DNA of 55,000 nt. Origin: Lacipirellula limnantheis (lineage in GTDB: Bacteria; Planctomycetota; Planctomycetia; Pirellulales; Lacipirellulaceae). The notes beneath the pieces are model-generated. The model saw only the letters and a program-made list of their open reading frames with translations, was not told the origin of the DNA and made no database searches. Shown piece after piece: positions 1 to 8,586 of this stretch. The stretch is from contig NZ_CP036339.1 of NCBI RefSeq assembly GCF_007746075.1, forward strand, positions 1,872,885 to 1,927,884, in the 5' to 3' direction. Every line of letters starts with the position of its first letter. Position 1 is the stretch's first letter. The translations under genes and the position numbers were made by a program.

Positions 1-660
1 CTCGATCCCGACGTGAGCCTCCGTATTAAGCGCCTGAATCAGCTGATTCCGGCCCAGCACCAACTCACCCGCCAAATTCATTAGGCTGTCCAGCACGCCT
101 ACCTGGACCCGAATGCTCGTCTCGGCGGTCGGTGGCGCAGCGGTTGGCGTGGCCATGACAGGTGCCGGCGACTCTTCTTTGAGATCGTCGATTACCGAGA
201 TCTCCACTTCCGGCGTGCAAGCGCTAGGCTGTTCAGGAAGCACGGGCGCCACGCAAGCTTCGCTAACCGTCGCTCCTTGAGCGGCAATGGCGTCAAGACT
301 TTGGATATGGGCGTCGACGTTAACGTCGTTCGACGCGTCGACGTCGTTAACCAATTGAGATAATGCGTCCGACGCTCTCAGCATGGCTTCGACCATCAAC
401 GAGGTGGGAACCAATTCGCGCGTGCGAACGAGGCCAAGAACATTCTCCAAGCTGTGAGCCAGCTTGTTGACGGTGATAAGCCCCAGGAATCCCGCGGCTC
501 CTTTAATTGAGTGAATGCCACGGAACAGTTCATTAACGACTTCCAAGTCGACGTTTGCGCCGTTGGATTCGATTTGAAGCAGCTGCCCCTCGACGTGAGC
601 TAAGTGATCACGCGATTCGGCAACAAACTCCACGAGAAGGGCTTGATCGTCGGAAGACAT
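1..660 (-). CDS. cheA: Chemotaxis histidine kinase CheA, N-terminal part (runs off the window start)
   Basis: The minus-strand frame opens at the ATG at 660 (MSSDDQALLVEFVAESRDHL) and stays open to base 1, giving 220 residues of a larger protein. Residues 1-105 are an Hpt (P1) domain with the phosphorylatable histidine at about 50 in LFRGIHSIKGAAGFLG. A Pro/Ala-rich linker follows, and residues from about 190 (VGVLDSLMNLAGELVLGRNQ) match the start of the P3 dimerisation domain. CheA autophosphorylates and passes phosphate to CheY- and CheB-type regulators under receptor control. The kinase and CheW-like domains would lie outside the window. It could belong to a non-flagellar (surface motility or signalling) Che cluster; nothing here decides that. 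Confidence 0.9.
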   Translation of the reverse strand, partial: MSSDDQALLVEFVAESRDHLAHVEGQLLQIESNGANVDLEVVNELFRGIHSIKGAAGFLGLITVNKLAHSLENVLGLVRTRELVPTSLMVEAMLRASDALSQLVNDVDASNDVNVDAHIQSLDAIAAQGATVSEACVAPVLPEQPSACTPEVEISVIDDLKEESPAPVMATPTAAPPTAETSIRVQVGVLDSLMNLAGELVLGRNQLIQALNTEAHVGIE

Positions 661-1861
661 TATTTCGCTCCTGTATTCGACGCCCATCTCGTGCAAGAGA
701 CGGGTCGATACTGAGGAACGTACGTCAGACCATCCGCCAGCGGGCGCTAAGTGAGGCTACGGAAATCCACATCGTGGACATCGCAGACGAAGCTTATGAA
801 TCGACCTGTAAACACCGCACGAAGGTGATCCAAATCGCGCAGCAATATATCAGTGGTTGATTCCCAACTTGAAAAGCATCGTCTCGGATTTTGCCACTCC
901 GCGCGATAGAAGGAATAATCCTATTTCAGAGCGAAGCCACCTTCCATAAAGGCAAGTTGCTCAACTGCGGAGCGCAATCTGGAAAGATTGGCTGGCAGAT
1001 ACGGGTGCGACGAGTCTTTTCATTAGTCGCGGCACTGGCGGGCGCATTAATTCACTCTGCGCACTACGCACCTAGTTTAGCGGTTGTCAGATTATCGTCA
1101 GACCAAAAGGCGATCGCGCCGTAAGACGCCGTCGGAGAAGCCATGGATACGCAGACGGGCTCTTCCGCTAACCGATTTCGACGGTGGATCGCTAGTTGGC
1201 GTTCGCTCGCAGGTATGCCGTCGGATCGGTGAGCCGACAACCTGATCCTCCGCATATCCCCTGCTGCGAGGAGCCAGCAAGCCGTCAGCCGACTGCTGCC
1301 GCGGCGTCGTTGTCGCGTCTGGCAGTCGCCGCAGCCGCGGCGGCTTCGAAAGGGCGCCGCGCGGCCCGTCGATTGTTACTCGGCGGAGCCCCGAATTCAT
1401 CGCCACGAGAGCAGTCCCGTCGGATTGGCAGCGAGCGGAGCGAACTAAATCTCCCGACTTGTCCTAACAGTACAGGCAACGCGTAGTGGTCCATGCCGAG
1501 TCCAGCGAGTCGTTAATCGCGACGAGATGATCAAGCCGCTACTGCTCTACGGTGTTTGCCGAGATCGTCGGCCGTTCCCGGCTCGTTCTCTCGCTTCGAC
1601 GTGGCTAGTTGCAGTTCTGACCGTCTCATTGGCGGTCACCAGCGCAAACGCCGATCAAGACTAGATGGCGCGGAGAGCCAATGCTACGGGTGGCGAACGA
1701 GCCCTAAGAAACTCTTGCCGCGATTGCCCATGCCCTCGCCGCCTAAGCGGTTAAGTGTACCACTCAGGTCGCAGCGGAACGAGTAGATCACCCTTCCCTG
1801 TGAAAGCGGTATAATGGTGCAGTTAGTCTGCCCCGTCCCTGGTAACATTCTGGAGTGACCG
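661..1861. other. Intergenic region without a recognisable gene
   Basis: About 1.2 kb between cheA and the next plus-strand gene. Short open frames occur on both strands but overlap each other, are rich in Arg/Ala/Ser from GC-rich out-of-phase reading, and resemble no family. No tRNA, hairpin array or repeat of the types seen later in the window was found. It probably holds the cheA promoter at its left edge and the promoter of the next gene at its right edge. Confidence 0.5.
1810..1815 (+). promoter_or_regulatory. Possible -10 box (TATAAT)
   Basis: A perfect TATAAT lies 47 bases before the ATG of the small gene at 1862. No good -35 hexamer stands 16-18 bases upstream, so this is only a candidate. 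Confidence 0.3.
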
Positions 1862-2170
1862 ATGCCAAAAAAGAAGAAGAAGGCAGCGAAGCTGCGGGAA
1901 AAGAAGGCCTACAGCTACGGCGTGATCTTTTTGGATCAAATCACTCCGCCGATTCCGGTCAACGGTCGTAAACCAATCGAAATTGATATGACGATGGATG
2001 AAGCGTTGAAGCTTCATTTAGGTCTCTTGCAAGCCCTAACGGAGCTCAATCGACTTGATCGCCGTTCGCCGATGTCGCGGGCGAGGGGGATTCGTTTCTC
2101 GCTCTACCCCGATCAGAACCGGATGATGATCGAGCAAGGGAGCGTGCAGGATAACAGTGCGCCACGATGA
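1862..2170 (+). CDS. Small basic hypothetical protein
   Basis: 102 residues. The ATG at 1862 is preceded by TGGAGTG at a suitable distance, which supports the start. The N-terminus is a lysine block (MPKKKKKAAKLREKK), followed by a compact segment with GVIFLDQITPPIPVNGRKP and a helix-like stretch around residues 40-65. There is no signal peptide or membrane segment. I do not recognise the family. The positive tail could bind nucleic acid or acidic surfaces, but that is inference. It ends 112 bases before the mini-ORF that precedes the GH130 gene. Confidence 0.65.
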   Translation: MPKKKKKAAKLREKKAYSYGVIFLDQITPPIPVNGRKPIEIDMTMDEALKLHLGLLQALTELNRLDRRSPMSRARGIRFSLYPDQNRMMIEQGSVQDNSAPR

Positions 2171-2282
2171 ATTCGCGCGTCGGTTGAGAGTCGCCGCCGT
2201 AGGCGCCTCAGCGCTATTCCCCCCCCGCGTCGCGACAATGGCGACCCGCGACCCGGGGGCAACGACACTTTTGGAGAAGCGC

Positions 2283-2300
2283 ATGAGCAAGCGCATTTGA
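2283..2300 (+). other. Five-codon upstream ORF (M-S-K-R-I) overlapping the GH130 start
   Basis: ATG AGC AAG CGC ATT TGA runs from 2283 to 2300. GGAG at 2273-2276 sits at ideal spacing from this ATG, whereas it is 23 bases from the GH130 ATG at 2300. The stop and the next start overlap as TGATG (2298-2302). This looks like a leader mini-ORF whose termination would deliver ribosomes to the GH130 start. Translation of such a short ORF cannot be proven from sequence alone. Confidence 0.35.
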
Positions 2301-3781
2301 TGTCAGCAGCCAAGAAATCGAGTCGCCGCAAGCCGCTAGCGGTCAAGCGCCTGCCAGTGACCTTCGCCAGCGACAATCGTCGCGTTATCACACGCTTCTT
2401 CGACCCGGGCAGCAAGGGTCGGATGCAAAACATCGTGGAGCGGATCGCCCGACTGGAGGATGAGGAGGTGGCTCGGCTGCTGGATGAAGTCTTCCAGCGG
2501 TTTCGGACGCGGCATAGCAACATCGTCTCGGTGCTGGAGCAGAACTTCCGCAACGCGGCCGCCTTGCTCGGAGATGCAGGCGACGTCGATCTCAACCGGA
2601 GGTTGCTGCTTGGCTCGTACTTCACGATGGAGTACTCGATCGAGTCGGCGGCGCTCTTCAATCCGTCGATCGTCCCGCACCTGAATCAGCATGATCTGCC
2701 CGATGGTGCGGTCCGGTTCATCATGAGCCTGCGGGCGACGGGCGAGGGACACGTTTCGTCGATCGTCTTTCGAACTGGCATCATCTATTCCGATCAGCGA
2801 ATTCAGGTCGATCCGCTCAGTCGGCACACGAGTCCGATCAGCGTGCTGCCTGACAAGCAGTTCGACAAAGAGCTATTCGCCCGGAAACTGCGTGAGATCC
2901 GGGTGCCGCAAGAGGCCGCTGATTTAGTGATGAGCCGCCTACCTCGGATGTTTACCATGACCGAACTCGAACAGGTCATGATCAGCGTCTGCGACCGAGA
3001 GCTTGATCCGGCGTGCGCGGCTGACGCCTCGGAGGGAATTCGTTGGTTGGCGAAGTCGAACTATCAGCTGAAGCTTCCGGCAGACGCAGAGGCGTCGGAA
3101 CTTGTCATCTTTCCGCAGACCATCAACGAGAGCCGCGGCATGGAAGATCTGCGGTTGGTGCGGTTCGTGCATGACGACGGCGCAGTGACGTACTTCGGCA
3201 CATGCACGGCGTATGACGGTTTTCGAACGCTGCCGGAGATGATCGAGACAAGCGATTTTCAAACGATTGGCGTTCATACGCTCAATGGCGCCAAGGCGTT
3301 GAATAAGGGGCTTGCCCTGTTCCCTCGCAAGATCGACGGCAATTACGTGATGTGTTCGCGGATCGACGGCGAAAATCTCTACATCATGCGATCGGATAAC
3401 GTCCACTTCTGGGAAACGGCCGATCTGCTGCAGACGCCCAAGCAGCCGTGGGAGTTCGTGCAGATAGGCAACTGCGGCTCGCCGCTGGAAACGTCCGAAG
3501 GCTGGATCTTGCTGACGCACGGCGTCGGACCGATGCGGACCTACTGCATCGGCGCGATGTTGCTCGACCGCGACGATCCACAGCGGATCATCGGCGCGCT
3601 CGACGAGCCGTTGATCGTGCCGACCGAGAAGGAGCGCGACGGCTACGTGCCGAACGTCGCCTATACCTGCGGGGCAATGATTCACAGCGACCAGTTGTAC
3701 ATTCCGTTCGCGACTTCGGACACGACGACGCGGTTCGGGATGGTGTCGGTGGAGCGGTTATTGGATCGGCTGACGAGTTAG
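2300..3781 (+). CDS. Glycoside hydrolase family 130 (beta-1,4-mannooligosaccharide phosphorylase-like)
   Basis: 493 residues from the ATG at 2300; a TTG codon directly before it is not needed as a start. GH130 enzymes phosphorolyse beta-mannosides to mannose 1-phosphate, with an aspartate acting as proton donor. The C-terminal two thirds has the five-bladed propeller signatures: NESRGMEDLRLVRF near 275-288, YFGTCTAYDG, a repeated KIDGNYVMCSRIDGEN blade, and GPMRTYCIGAMLLD. The roughly 200-residue N-terminal part is helical and is typical of the longer GH130 members found beside glycosyltransferases. There is no signal peptide, so it is cytoplasmic. The neighbouring GT4 gene converges on it, suggesting a shared role in mannan or storage-glycan turnover. 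The exact substrate is unknown. Confidence 0.85.
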   Translation: MSAAKKSSRRKPLAVKRLPVTFASDNRRVITRFFDPGSKGRMQNIVERIARLEDEEVARLLDEVFQRFRTRHSNIVSVLEQNFRNAAALLGDAGDVDLNRRLLLGSYFTMEYSIESAALFNPSIVPHLNQHDLPDGAVRFIMSLRATGEGHVSSIVFRTGIIYSDQRIQVDPLSRHTSPISVLPDKQFDKELFARKLREIRVPQEAADLVMSRLPRMFTMTELEQVMISVCDRELDPACAADASEGIRWLAKSNYQLKLPADAEASELVIFPQTINESRGMEDLRLVRFVHDDGAVTYFGTCTAYDGFRTLPEMIETSDFQTIGVHTLNGAKALNKGLALFPRKIDGNYVMCSRIDGENLYIMRSDNVHFWETADLLQTPKQPWEFVQIGNCGSPLETSEGWILLTHGVGPMRTYCIGAMLLDRDDPQRIIGALDEPLIVPTEKERDGYVPNVAYTCGAMIHSDQLYIPFATSDTTTRFGMVSVERLLDRLTS

Positions 3782-3825
3782 CGTTCGGCTCCAGCAAACT
3801 TTCGTCACGTGCGGCGTCGCAGCAC

Positions 3826-3893
3826 GTCATTTTGAGCGGCGCGAAGACTTTGGCCTCCTATCGCGCTGGGTCCTTCGCTTCGCGCAGGATGAC
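3826..3893. repeat. Imperfect palindromic intergenic repeat (GTCAT...ATGAC type)
   Basis: The arms at 3826-3846 (GTCATTTTGAGCGGCGCGAAG, one base over 20 if counted in full) and 3873-3893 (CTTCGCTTCGCGCAGGATGAC) are inverted copies with a few mismatches. It sits between the convergent ends of the GH130 and GT4 genes and could act as a bidirectional transcription barrier. A related sequence, with the same CCTTCGCTGCGCTCAGGATGAC core, occurs at the 3' end of lutB. Confidence 0.6.
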
Positions 3894-3918
3894 GCCCGTT
3901 ACGCCCATTTGAAACTCT

Positions 3919-6228
3919 TTACGTCGGCTGCAAGTCGGCGGCCGCTTCGGCGGCGCGGCGGAAGGCGGCGAGCGAGCTTTCGAGTTGCTGCAGTTCCGCA
4001 AGCGACAGCAGAAACGCCAGCGTCGACTCGGCCCCTTGGTTCTCATTAACTCGGTCGGCGTGCAACCCGTCGTGGCAACCGCCAGTGCTCGCGTCGTAGA
4101 GCTCGACGCCAAGGTCGTTGCGGCCGAGGAACCATTCGAAGGCGAGCCGCGCTTCGTTGAGCCACGACGATTCTTCGGTGGTGCGATAGGCTTCGACGCA
4201 GGCCGAGACGGTTGCCCAGGCCTCGATTGGCTGTTGATCGAAATCGGCCCGCGGGCCGCCGCGCTTGTAGAAGCCGTCGCTGCCAATGGGGCGAAAGTGG
4301 CCGCGCGGAGCTCGCTGAATGCCGACAAGCCACTTGAGCGAGCGTAGTCCCAACTCTCGAACCGCGTCGTCGCCGCTAGCGCGACCGCTGATGATCAACG
4401 CATGCGACAGCGCCGCGTTGTCGTAGCTGAGCGTCTCTTCAAACCAGGGCCACGACTCCGAGGAGGCCCTCGTATGAAGGTCGACGAGGCGCTCGACGAG
4501 CACGGCGCGGACCTGCGTCACGCCGCGATCGCCCTCGAAGCGGCGGAGGTACTGGTCGATTCCCATGAGAGTCGACGCCCAGGCCCGCGGCGAATTGATC
4601 TCAACGGCGGCGGGCAGCGCTCGATGGAAGACTTCCATCGCCCAGCATTGGAGGCTGCGCTGCTTCGAGCGTCCGATGCAGGCGCCGAGCGCGCACATCG
4701 CGCGGCCGAAGCAATCGTCGGAGCCGAGGATATCTTCGTGGACCCAGCGGCGGTCGAACGTGAGAAAATTGCGAAAGCGTCGCTGTTGGGGCTCGAACGC
4801 GGCGTCGAGGAACGCCGCGTAGCGCGTCGTCGCCCGCTGCATTTCGAGCGTGTCGAGCCCCATCTCTTCCAGCGCCATCACGAACTGCAGGCCGCGGGCG
4901 TTGTCGTCGGTGCAGTAGCCTTCGGCGAAGTTGGGAAGCGTGTACTTGGCGTGCTGCAGCAGTCCGCAGGAATCGGTCATGCGCAGCAGATGCTCTAGGC
5001 GCCACTTCGGGAGCTCCCAGGGGCGTTCGTCGAGCGTTTGAATCGCGAGCGGCTTCACCGGCCGATCGAAGCGGACGCGCCGCGCCTGCTGGAACGAGTT
5101 CATGTAGAGATGGGCGACGTGGCTCCAAATCATCTCGCGCCCGAGCGTGTAGGCTTGCCGGCCCATGGCGTGGCGGCGCGGTTCGTCGCGCAGGAGGCTG
5201 CAGATTTGCTGCGCAACGGCGCCGGAATCGCGGAAAGGGACGAGAGCGCCGCGGCTGTCGGCCAGCAACTCCTCGGCATGCCAATACGGCGTGGAAACGA
5301 CCGGCTTGCCGCAGCCGAAGGCGTAAGCGAGTGTGCCGGAGGTAATTTGCGCCGGCTCTAGGTAGGGAGTGAGGTAGATATCGGCGGCCGCGATGAACTC
5401 GATCAGCTCGTGCCGCTCCACGAAGCGATTGTAGAAGATAACGTTCTTGCGGACGCCGAGGTCGCTCGCCATTCTTTCCAGGCTGAGCCGGTAGGTTTCG
5501 CCCTGTTCGCGGACGAGATTGGGGTGCGTGGCGCCGAGGACGATGTAAACCACCTTGGGGAATTCGCGAATGATCTCCGGCAGTGCCTGGAGGGCGTATT
5601 CGATTCCCTTGTTTGGGGAGAGCAGGCCGAAGGTGAGGATGACGTGCTTGCCCTCGACGCCGAATTGTTCCTTCGAGGCGTTGGGATCGACGAACGGCAT
5701 ATCGGGAATGCCGTGGGCGATGACGTCGATCTTCGTCGCGGGAACGCCGTAGACGTTGAGCAGGAACTCACGGCCGCGTTGCGACATCACGACGAGCCGC
5801 GAGGAGAGCTCAGCCAGTTCTCGCAGCACGCGGCGCTGGTCGTGCGAGGGTTCCTTCAGCACCGTGTGCAGCGTCGTCACCACCGGCATCCGCACGTCTC
5901 GCAGCAGCGCGAGAATGTGCCGCCCTGCCTGCCCCCCGAAGATGCCGTACTCGTGCTGCAGCGAAACGACGTCGATGTTGCTGAAGTTGAGAAAGTCGGC
6001 TGCCCGGCGATACGAATCGAGATCTTGCTGCTCGAACTCGAACTGCACTTCCCGCGGGTAGTCGTAACCCTCGGCAATGTCGTTGACCGGCACGACGCAG
6101 CAGTCGATTGACGGGTACTGGGCGGCAACCGCTCCGAAGAGGTCGGCGGTGAAGGTGGCGATGCCGCATTTGCGCGGCAGGTAGTCGCCGATGAAGCCGA
6201 GTTTGCGGAAATCAGTATTGCGAACCAT
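3919..6228 (-). CDS. GT4 glycosyltransferase with C-terminal alpha/alpha-type domain
   Basis: 769 residues. The first roughly 400 residues are a GT-B glycosyltransferase of family 4: an N-terminal FIGDYLPRKCGIATFT loop, QHEYGIFGG, then the nucleotide-sugar half with FGLLSPNKGIEYAL, the SGTLAYAFGCGKPVVSTPY segment and a conserved E for the donor ribose. Residues from about 415 to 760 form a helical, Trp- and Tyr-rich region (YCTDDNARGLQFV, WPWFEETLSYDNA, FDQQPIEAWA) that resembles six-hairpin/mannosidase-like domains. This GT4 plus helical domain architecture often neighbours GH130 genes, as here. There is no signal peptide or transmembrane segment. The likely job is transfer of mannose or a related sugar to a cytoplasmic glycan, with the second domain binding or trimming it; this is inference. 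Confidence 0.85.
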   Translation of the reverse strand: MVRNTDFRKLGFIGDYLPRKCGIATFTADLFGAVAAQYPSIDCCVVPVNDIAEGYDYPREVQFEFEQQDLDSYRRAADFLNFSNIDVVSLQHEYGIFGGQAGRHILALLRDVRMPVVTTLHTVLKEPSHDQRRVLRELAELSSRLVVMSQRGREFLLNVYGVPATKIDVIAHGIPDMPFVDPNASKEQFGVEGKHVILTFGLLSPNKGIEYALQALPEIIREFPKVVYIVLGATHPNLVREQGETYRLSLERMASDLGVRKNVIFYNRFVERHELIEFIAAADIYLTPYLEPAQITSGTLAYAFGCGKPVVSTPYWHAEELLADSRGALVPFRDSGAVAQQICSLLRDEPRRHAMGRQAYTLGREMIWSHVAHLYMNSFQQARRVRFDRPVKPLAIQTLDERPWELPKWRLEHLLRMTDSCGLLQHAKYTLPNFAEGYCTDDNARGLQFVMALEEMGLDTLEMQRATTRYAAFLDAAFEPQQRRFRNFLTFDRRWVHEDILGSDDCFGRAMCALGACIGRSKQRSLQCWAMEVFHRALPAAVEINSPRAWASTLMGIDQYLRRFEGDRGVTQVRAVLVERLVDLHTRASSESWPWFEETLSYDNAALSHALIISGRASGDDAVRELGLRSLKWLVGIQRAPRGHFRPIGSDGFYKRGGPRADFDQQPIEAWATVSACVEAYRTTEESSWLNEARLAFEWFLGRNDLGVELYDASTGGCHDGLHADRVNENQGAESTLAFLLSLAELQQLESSLAAFRRAAEAAADLQPT

Positions 6229-6358
6229 AGGGCGCTCACGAGTAAAAGGGCGACGGTCCGCGTCGCGGCGTCCGATCGGCGCGCGGCCGATCGAGAATTG
6301 AATCCTCCGTTCGGCGGCGAGGCCGAATGCGGCGAAGGGTGCTAGCGAACGACGACAG

Positions 6359-6604
6359 TTACTGCTGCGGCTTTTTCTGGACGAGAATCATCTGGTCAAC
6401 GATTCGGCTGATGCCCGGAACGCTTTGAACCGCCTTCATGATCGGCCCGCGCTGAATGGCATATTGGAGCGTGCCGGTGAGCGTGACCATTCCTTTTTGG
6501 ACGGCGGCCGTCACCCGCGTTTGAGACCCCGTGCCGGAGCGCATCAGTCGCTGATTGACCGCCTTGAGGAGGTCTTTGTCCGAGATTTGGTTGCGGCCAA
6601 GCAT
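6359..6604 (-). CDS. BON domain protein
   Basis: 81 residues. I chose the ATG at 6604 because GGAAAGG lies 8 bases upstream; an upstream in-frame start at 6673 has no such site. The protein (MLGRNQISDKDLLKAVNQRL...) has the BON layout: a leading helix, then VTAAVQKGMVTLTGTLQYAIQRGPIMKAVQSVPGI with the conserved glycine and hydrophobic pattern. It ends in VDQMILVQKKPQQ. BON domains bind phospholipid or act as small modules in envelope and osmotic-stress proteins. There is no signal peptide. It is transcribed away from the GT4 gene's upstream region with a 130-base gap, so co-transcription is possible. Confidence 0.8.
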   Translation of the reverse strand: MLGRNQISDKDLLKAVNQRLMRSGTGSQTRVTAAVQKGMVTLTGTLQYAIQRGPIMKAVQSVPGISRIVDQMILVQKKPQQ

Positions 6605-7115
6605 GGCATCGCCTTTCCAATAGAAGAAGTCGCCGCGATGAGTCGCTGCGGCGCGGGGAAAGGGATCGACCATATGGCCGAGGGCCGGTCAGTGAGAGAG
6701 GATCTCCCCTCCAGTAGTCATCGTACGCCTGCACGCGGTCTCACGCCACTGTGTAAATCTGGCGCCAAACGCGTTTTACGCCGCATCCGTCAAGATATCG
6801 CCTGCAATGGACGTTCTGGGCCTGACCCTTGACCGCGCTCTAGGGAACGTGACACGCCGCGAAGCAAGTGGCTGCTGGCTAGGTTCATCCAGGAATCGCT
6901 GAGCCGCATATCACCTGTGCAGAATTGGATGACGTCAATATGATTCGGCCCACAAATTGTCGTTGGCGCTGCGTTCGCATCCATCGCTGGCATAGTTCTT
7001 CGCGCGTCGGGTCCAAGGAAGTACTTTCGCTTAGACGATGGGGGGGCGGGGTGGCAATCCTGCGGGGTGTGCGCAGCGCTGGCGGTCAAGCAAGGGCAGG
7101 AGGGTCGCTAATCGC
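6605..7115. other. Intergenic region
   Basis: About 510 bases between the DUF1501 gene and the BON gene, both on the minus strand. The only long frames are compositionally poor and lack ribosome binding sites. No repeat or RNA gene was recognised. It presumably carries the BON promoter. Confidence 0.5.
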
Positions 7116-8516
7116 CTACGCAAATATCTCCCGCGCCACGTTTCCGCCGACATCGGTTAGACGGAAATTGCGCCCGGCGTAGTTGTACGTGAGCCGCTCG
7201 TGATCGAGACCCATCAGCGCGAGCAGCGTGGCGTGAAGGTCCATCGTGTGCATGCGACCCTCGACGGCGTGGCGGCCAAACTCGTCGGTGGCGCCGTGGC
7301 AGTAGCCGGCCTTGACGCCGCCGCCCGCGAGCCACATTGGGTAGCCAGTGATGTTGTGGTCACGGCCGTCTACGCCCTGCGACGTAGGGAGGCGCCCGAA
7401 CTCACTGCCGAAGAGGACCAAAGTTTCATCGAGGAGCCCTCGTTGGTCGAGGTCGGCCAGCAGCGCGGCTGTTGGTTGATCGACCTCGCCCGAGTTCTTA
7501 ATCAGGTCCTTGTGGAGATTATTGTGTTGGTCCCATCCAGGATGACAGATTTCGACGAAGCGGACGCCGGCTTCGCTTAGGCGACGGGCCATCAGGCACT
7601 GGCGGGCGAAACTGCCTGCCGGACCATCCTTGACGCCGTAAGCATCCCGCACCTTCTGAGGTTCGCTGGACAGATCGAGCAACTCCGGCACCTTCGATTG
7701 CATCCGGAACGCGAGTTCGTAGGACTCGATCACGCCATTGAGATGATCGGGGGCGCTCGGCGACGAGACGAGATCGCGATTCATCGACTGCAGCAGATCG
7801 ATCTGACGGCGTTGAAGTTTCAAGTCGGTCTTCGCTTGCAGATTGGGAACGTAGCCAACGTCGTTGATCTTCATCCCCTGGTAGTAAGCAGGGAGAAACG
7901 CACTGCCATAGTTGCCGGCGCCGCCGAAGCTGGGTGGGGGATTGATGGAAATGTAGCCGGGAAGGTCCTGGTTCTCCGTTCCCAGGCCATACATCAGCCA
8001 CGCTCCCATCGACGGGCGCGTGAGCGACGCCAGCGCGGCGCCTGTGTGGAGTTGAATCACCGCCTGCGGATGCGCAGGCGTATCGGTGTGGAGGCCGCGG
8101 AGGAAGCAGAACTTGTCGACGTGCCGCGCGGTGTGGGGAAAGAGTTCAGAGACCCACGTGCCCGTTTCGCCGTGTTGCGAGAATTTGAACTTTGAAGCGG
8201 TCAGGGTGCCTCCGCCTGGCGCCACATTGCCGTCGTTGCGCTGAAGTTCCGGCTTGTACTCCCATGTGTCCATTTGGGAGATCGATCCTTGCAGAAACAG
8301 GAAGATGATCCGCTTCGCGCGCACGGGAAAGTGCGACCCCTTCGGGGCGAGAGGCCCCTTGGGTTCGGCGACTGGAGCGGCAAACGCCGCCGGCGGGTGC
8401 CGTCCGAGCATCCCGGCCAGCGCCAGATAACCAAACCCGGCACTGGCGCCGCGCAGCAGCTGACGGCGGGAAAGGGTGGAATAGCCTGCCATGGCCAATT
8501 GTTGAATGGTGGGCAT
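7116..8516 (-). CDS. DUF1501 (sulfatase-fold) Tat-exported protein
   Basis: 466 residues from the ATG at 8516; a TTG five codons earlier (8531) is an alternative. The N-terminus carries a twin-arginine signal (SRRQLLRGASAGFGYLALAGMLG), so export is expected. The body is the DUF1501 family common in planctomycetes, with the alkaline-phosphatase-like fold: IFLFLQGSISQMDTWEYKPEL near the start, FGSEFGRLP and DHNITGYPMWLAGGGVKAG toward the end. The active-site chemistry of DUF1501 is not established. It lies 70 bases after the PSD1 gene, and paired PSD1-DUF1501 genes are a standard planctomycete unit. Confidence 0.9.
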   Translation of the reverse strand: MPTIQQLAMAGYSTLSRRQLLRGASAGFGYLALAGMLGRHPPAAFAAPVAEPKGPLAPKGSHFPVRAKRIIFLFLQGSISQMDTWEYKPELQRNDGNVAPGGGTLTASKFKFSQHGETGTWVSELFPHTARHVDKFCFLRGLHTDTPAHPQAVIQLHTGAALASLTRPSMGAWLMYGLGTENQDLPGYISINPPPSFGGAGNYGSAFLPAYYQGMKINDVGYVPNLQAKTDLKLQRRQIDLLQSMNRDLVSSPSAPDHLNGVIESYELAFRMQSKVPELLDLSSEPQKVRDAYGVKDGPAGSFARQCLMARRLSEAGVRFVEICHPGWDQHNNLHKDLIKNSGEVDQPTAALLADLDQRGLLDETLVLFGSEFGRLPTSQGVDGRDHNITGYPMWLAGGGVKAGYCHGATDEFGRHAVEGRMHTMDLHATLLALMGLDHERLTYNYAGRNFRLTDVGGNVAREIFA

Positions 8517-8586
8517 GTGAGGTCCGTTCAATCTTTTGCGATTCGGGGAGCTTTGACGGGGAGTAAGTTTTCGCGAGGCAGTCTGC

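Noticed and set aside
6790..7089. 99-codon minus-strand ORF
   Set aside because: No ribosome site and no protein-like features; mixed composition.
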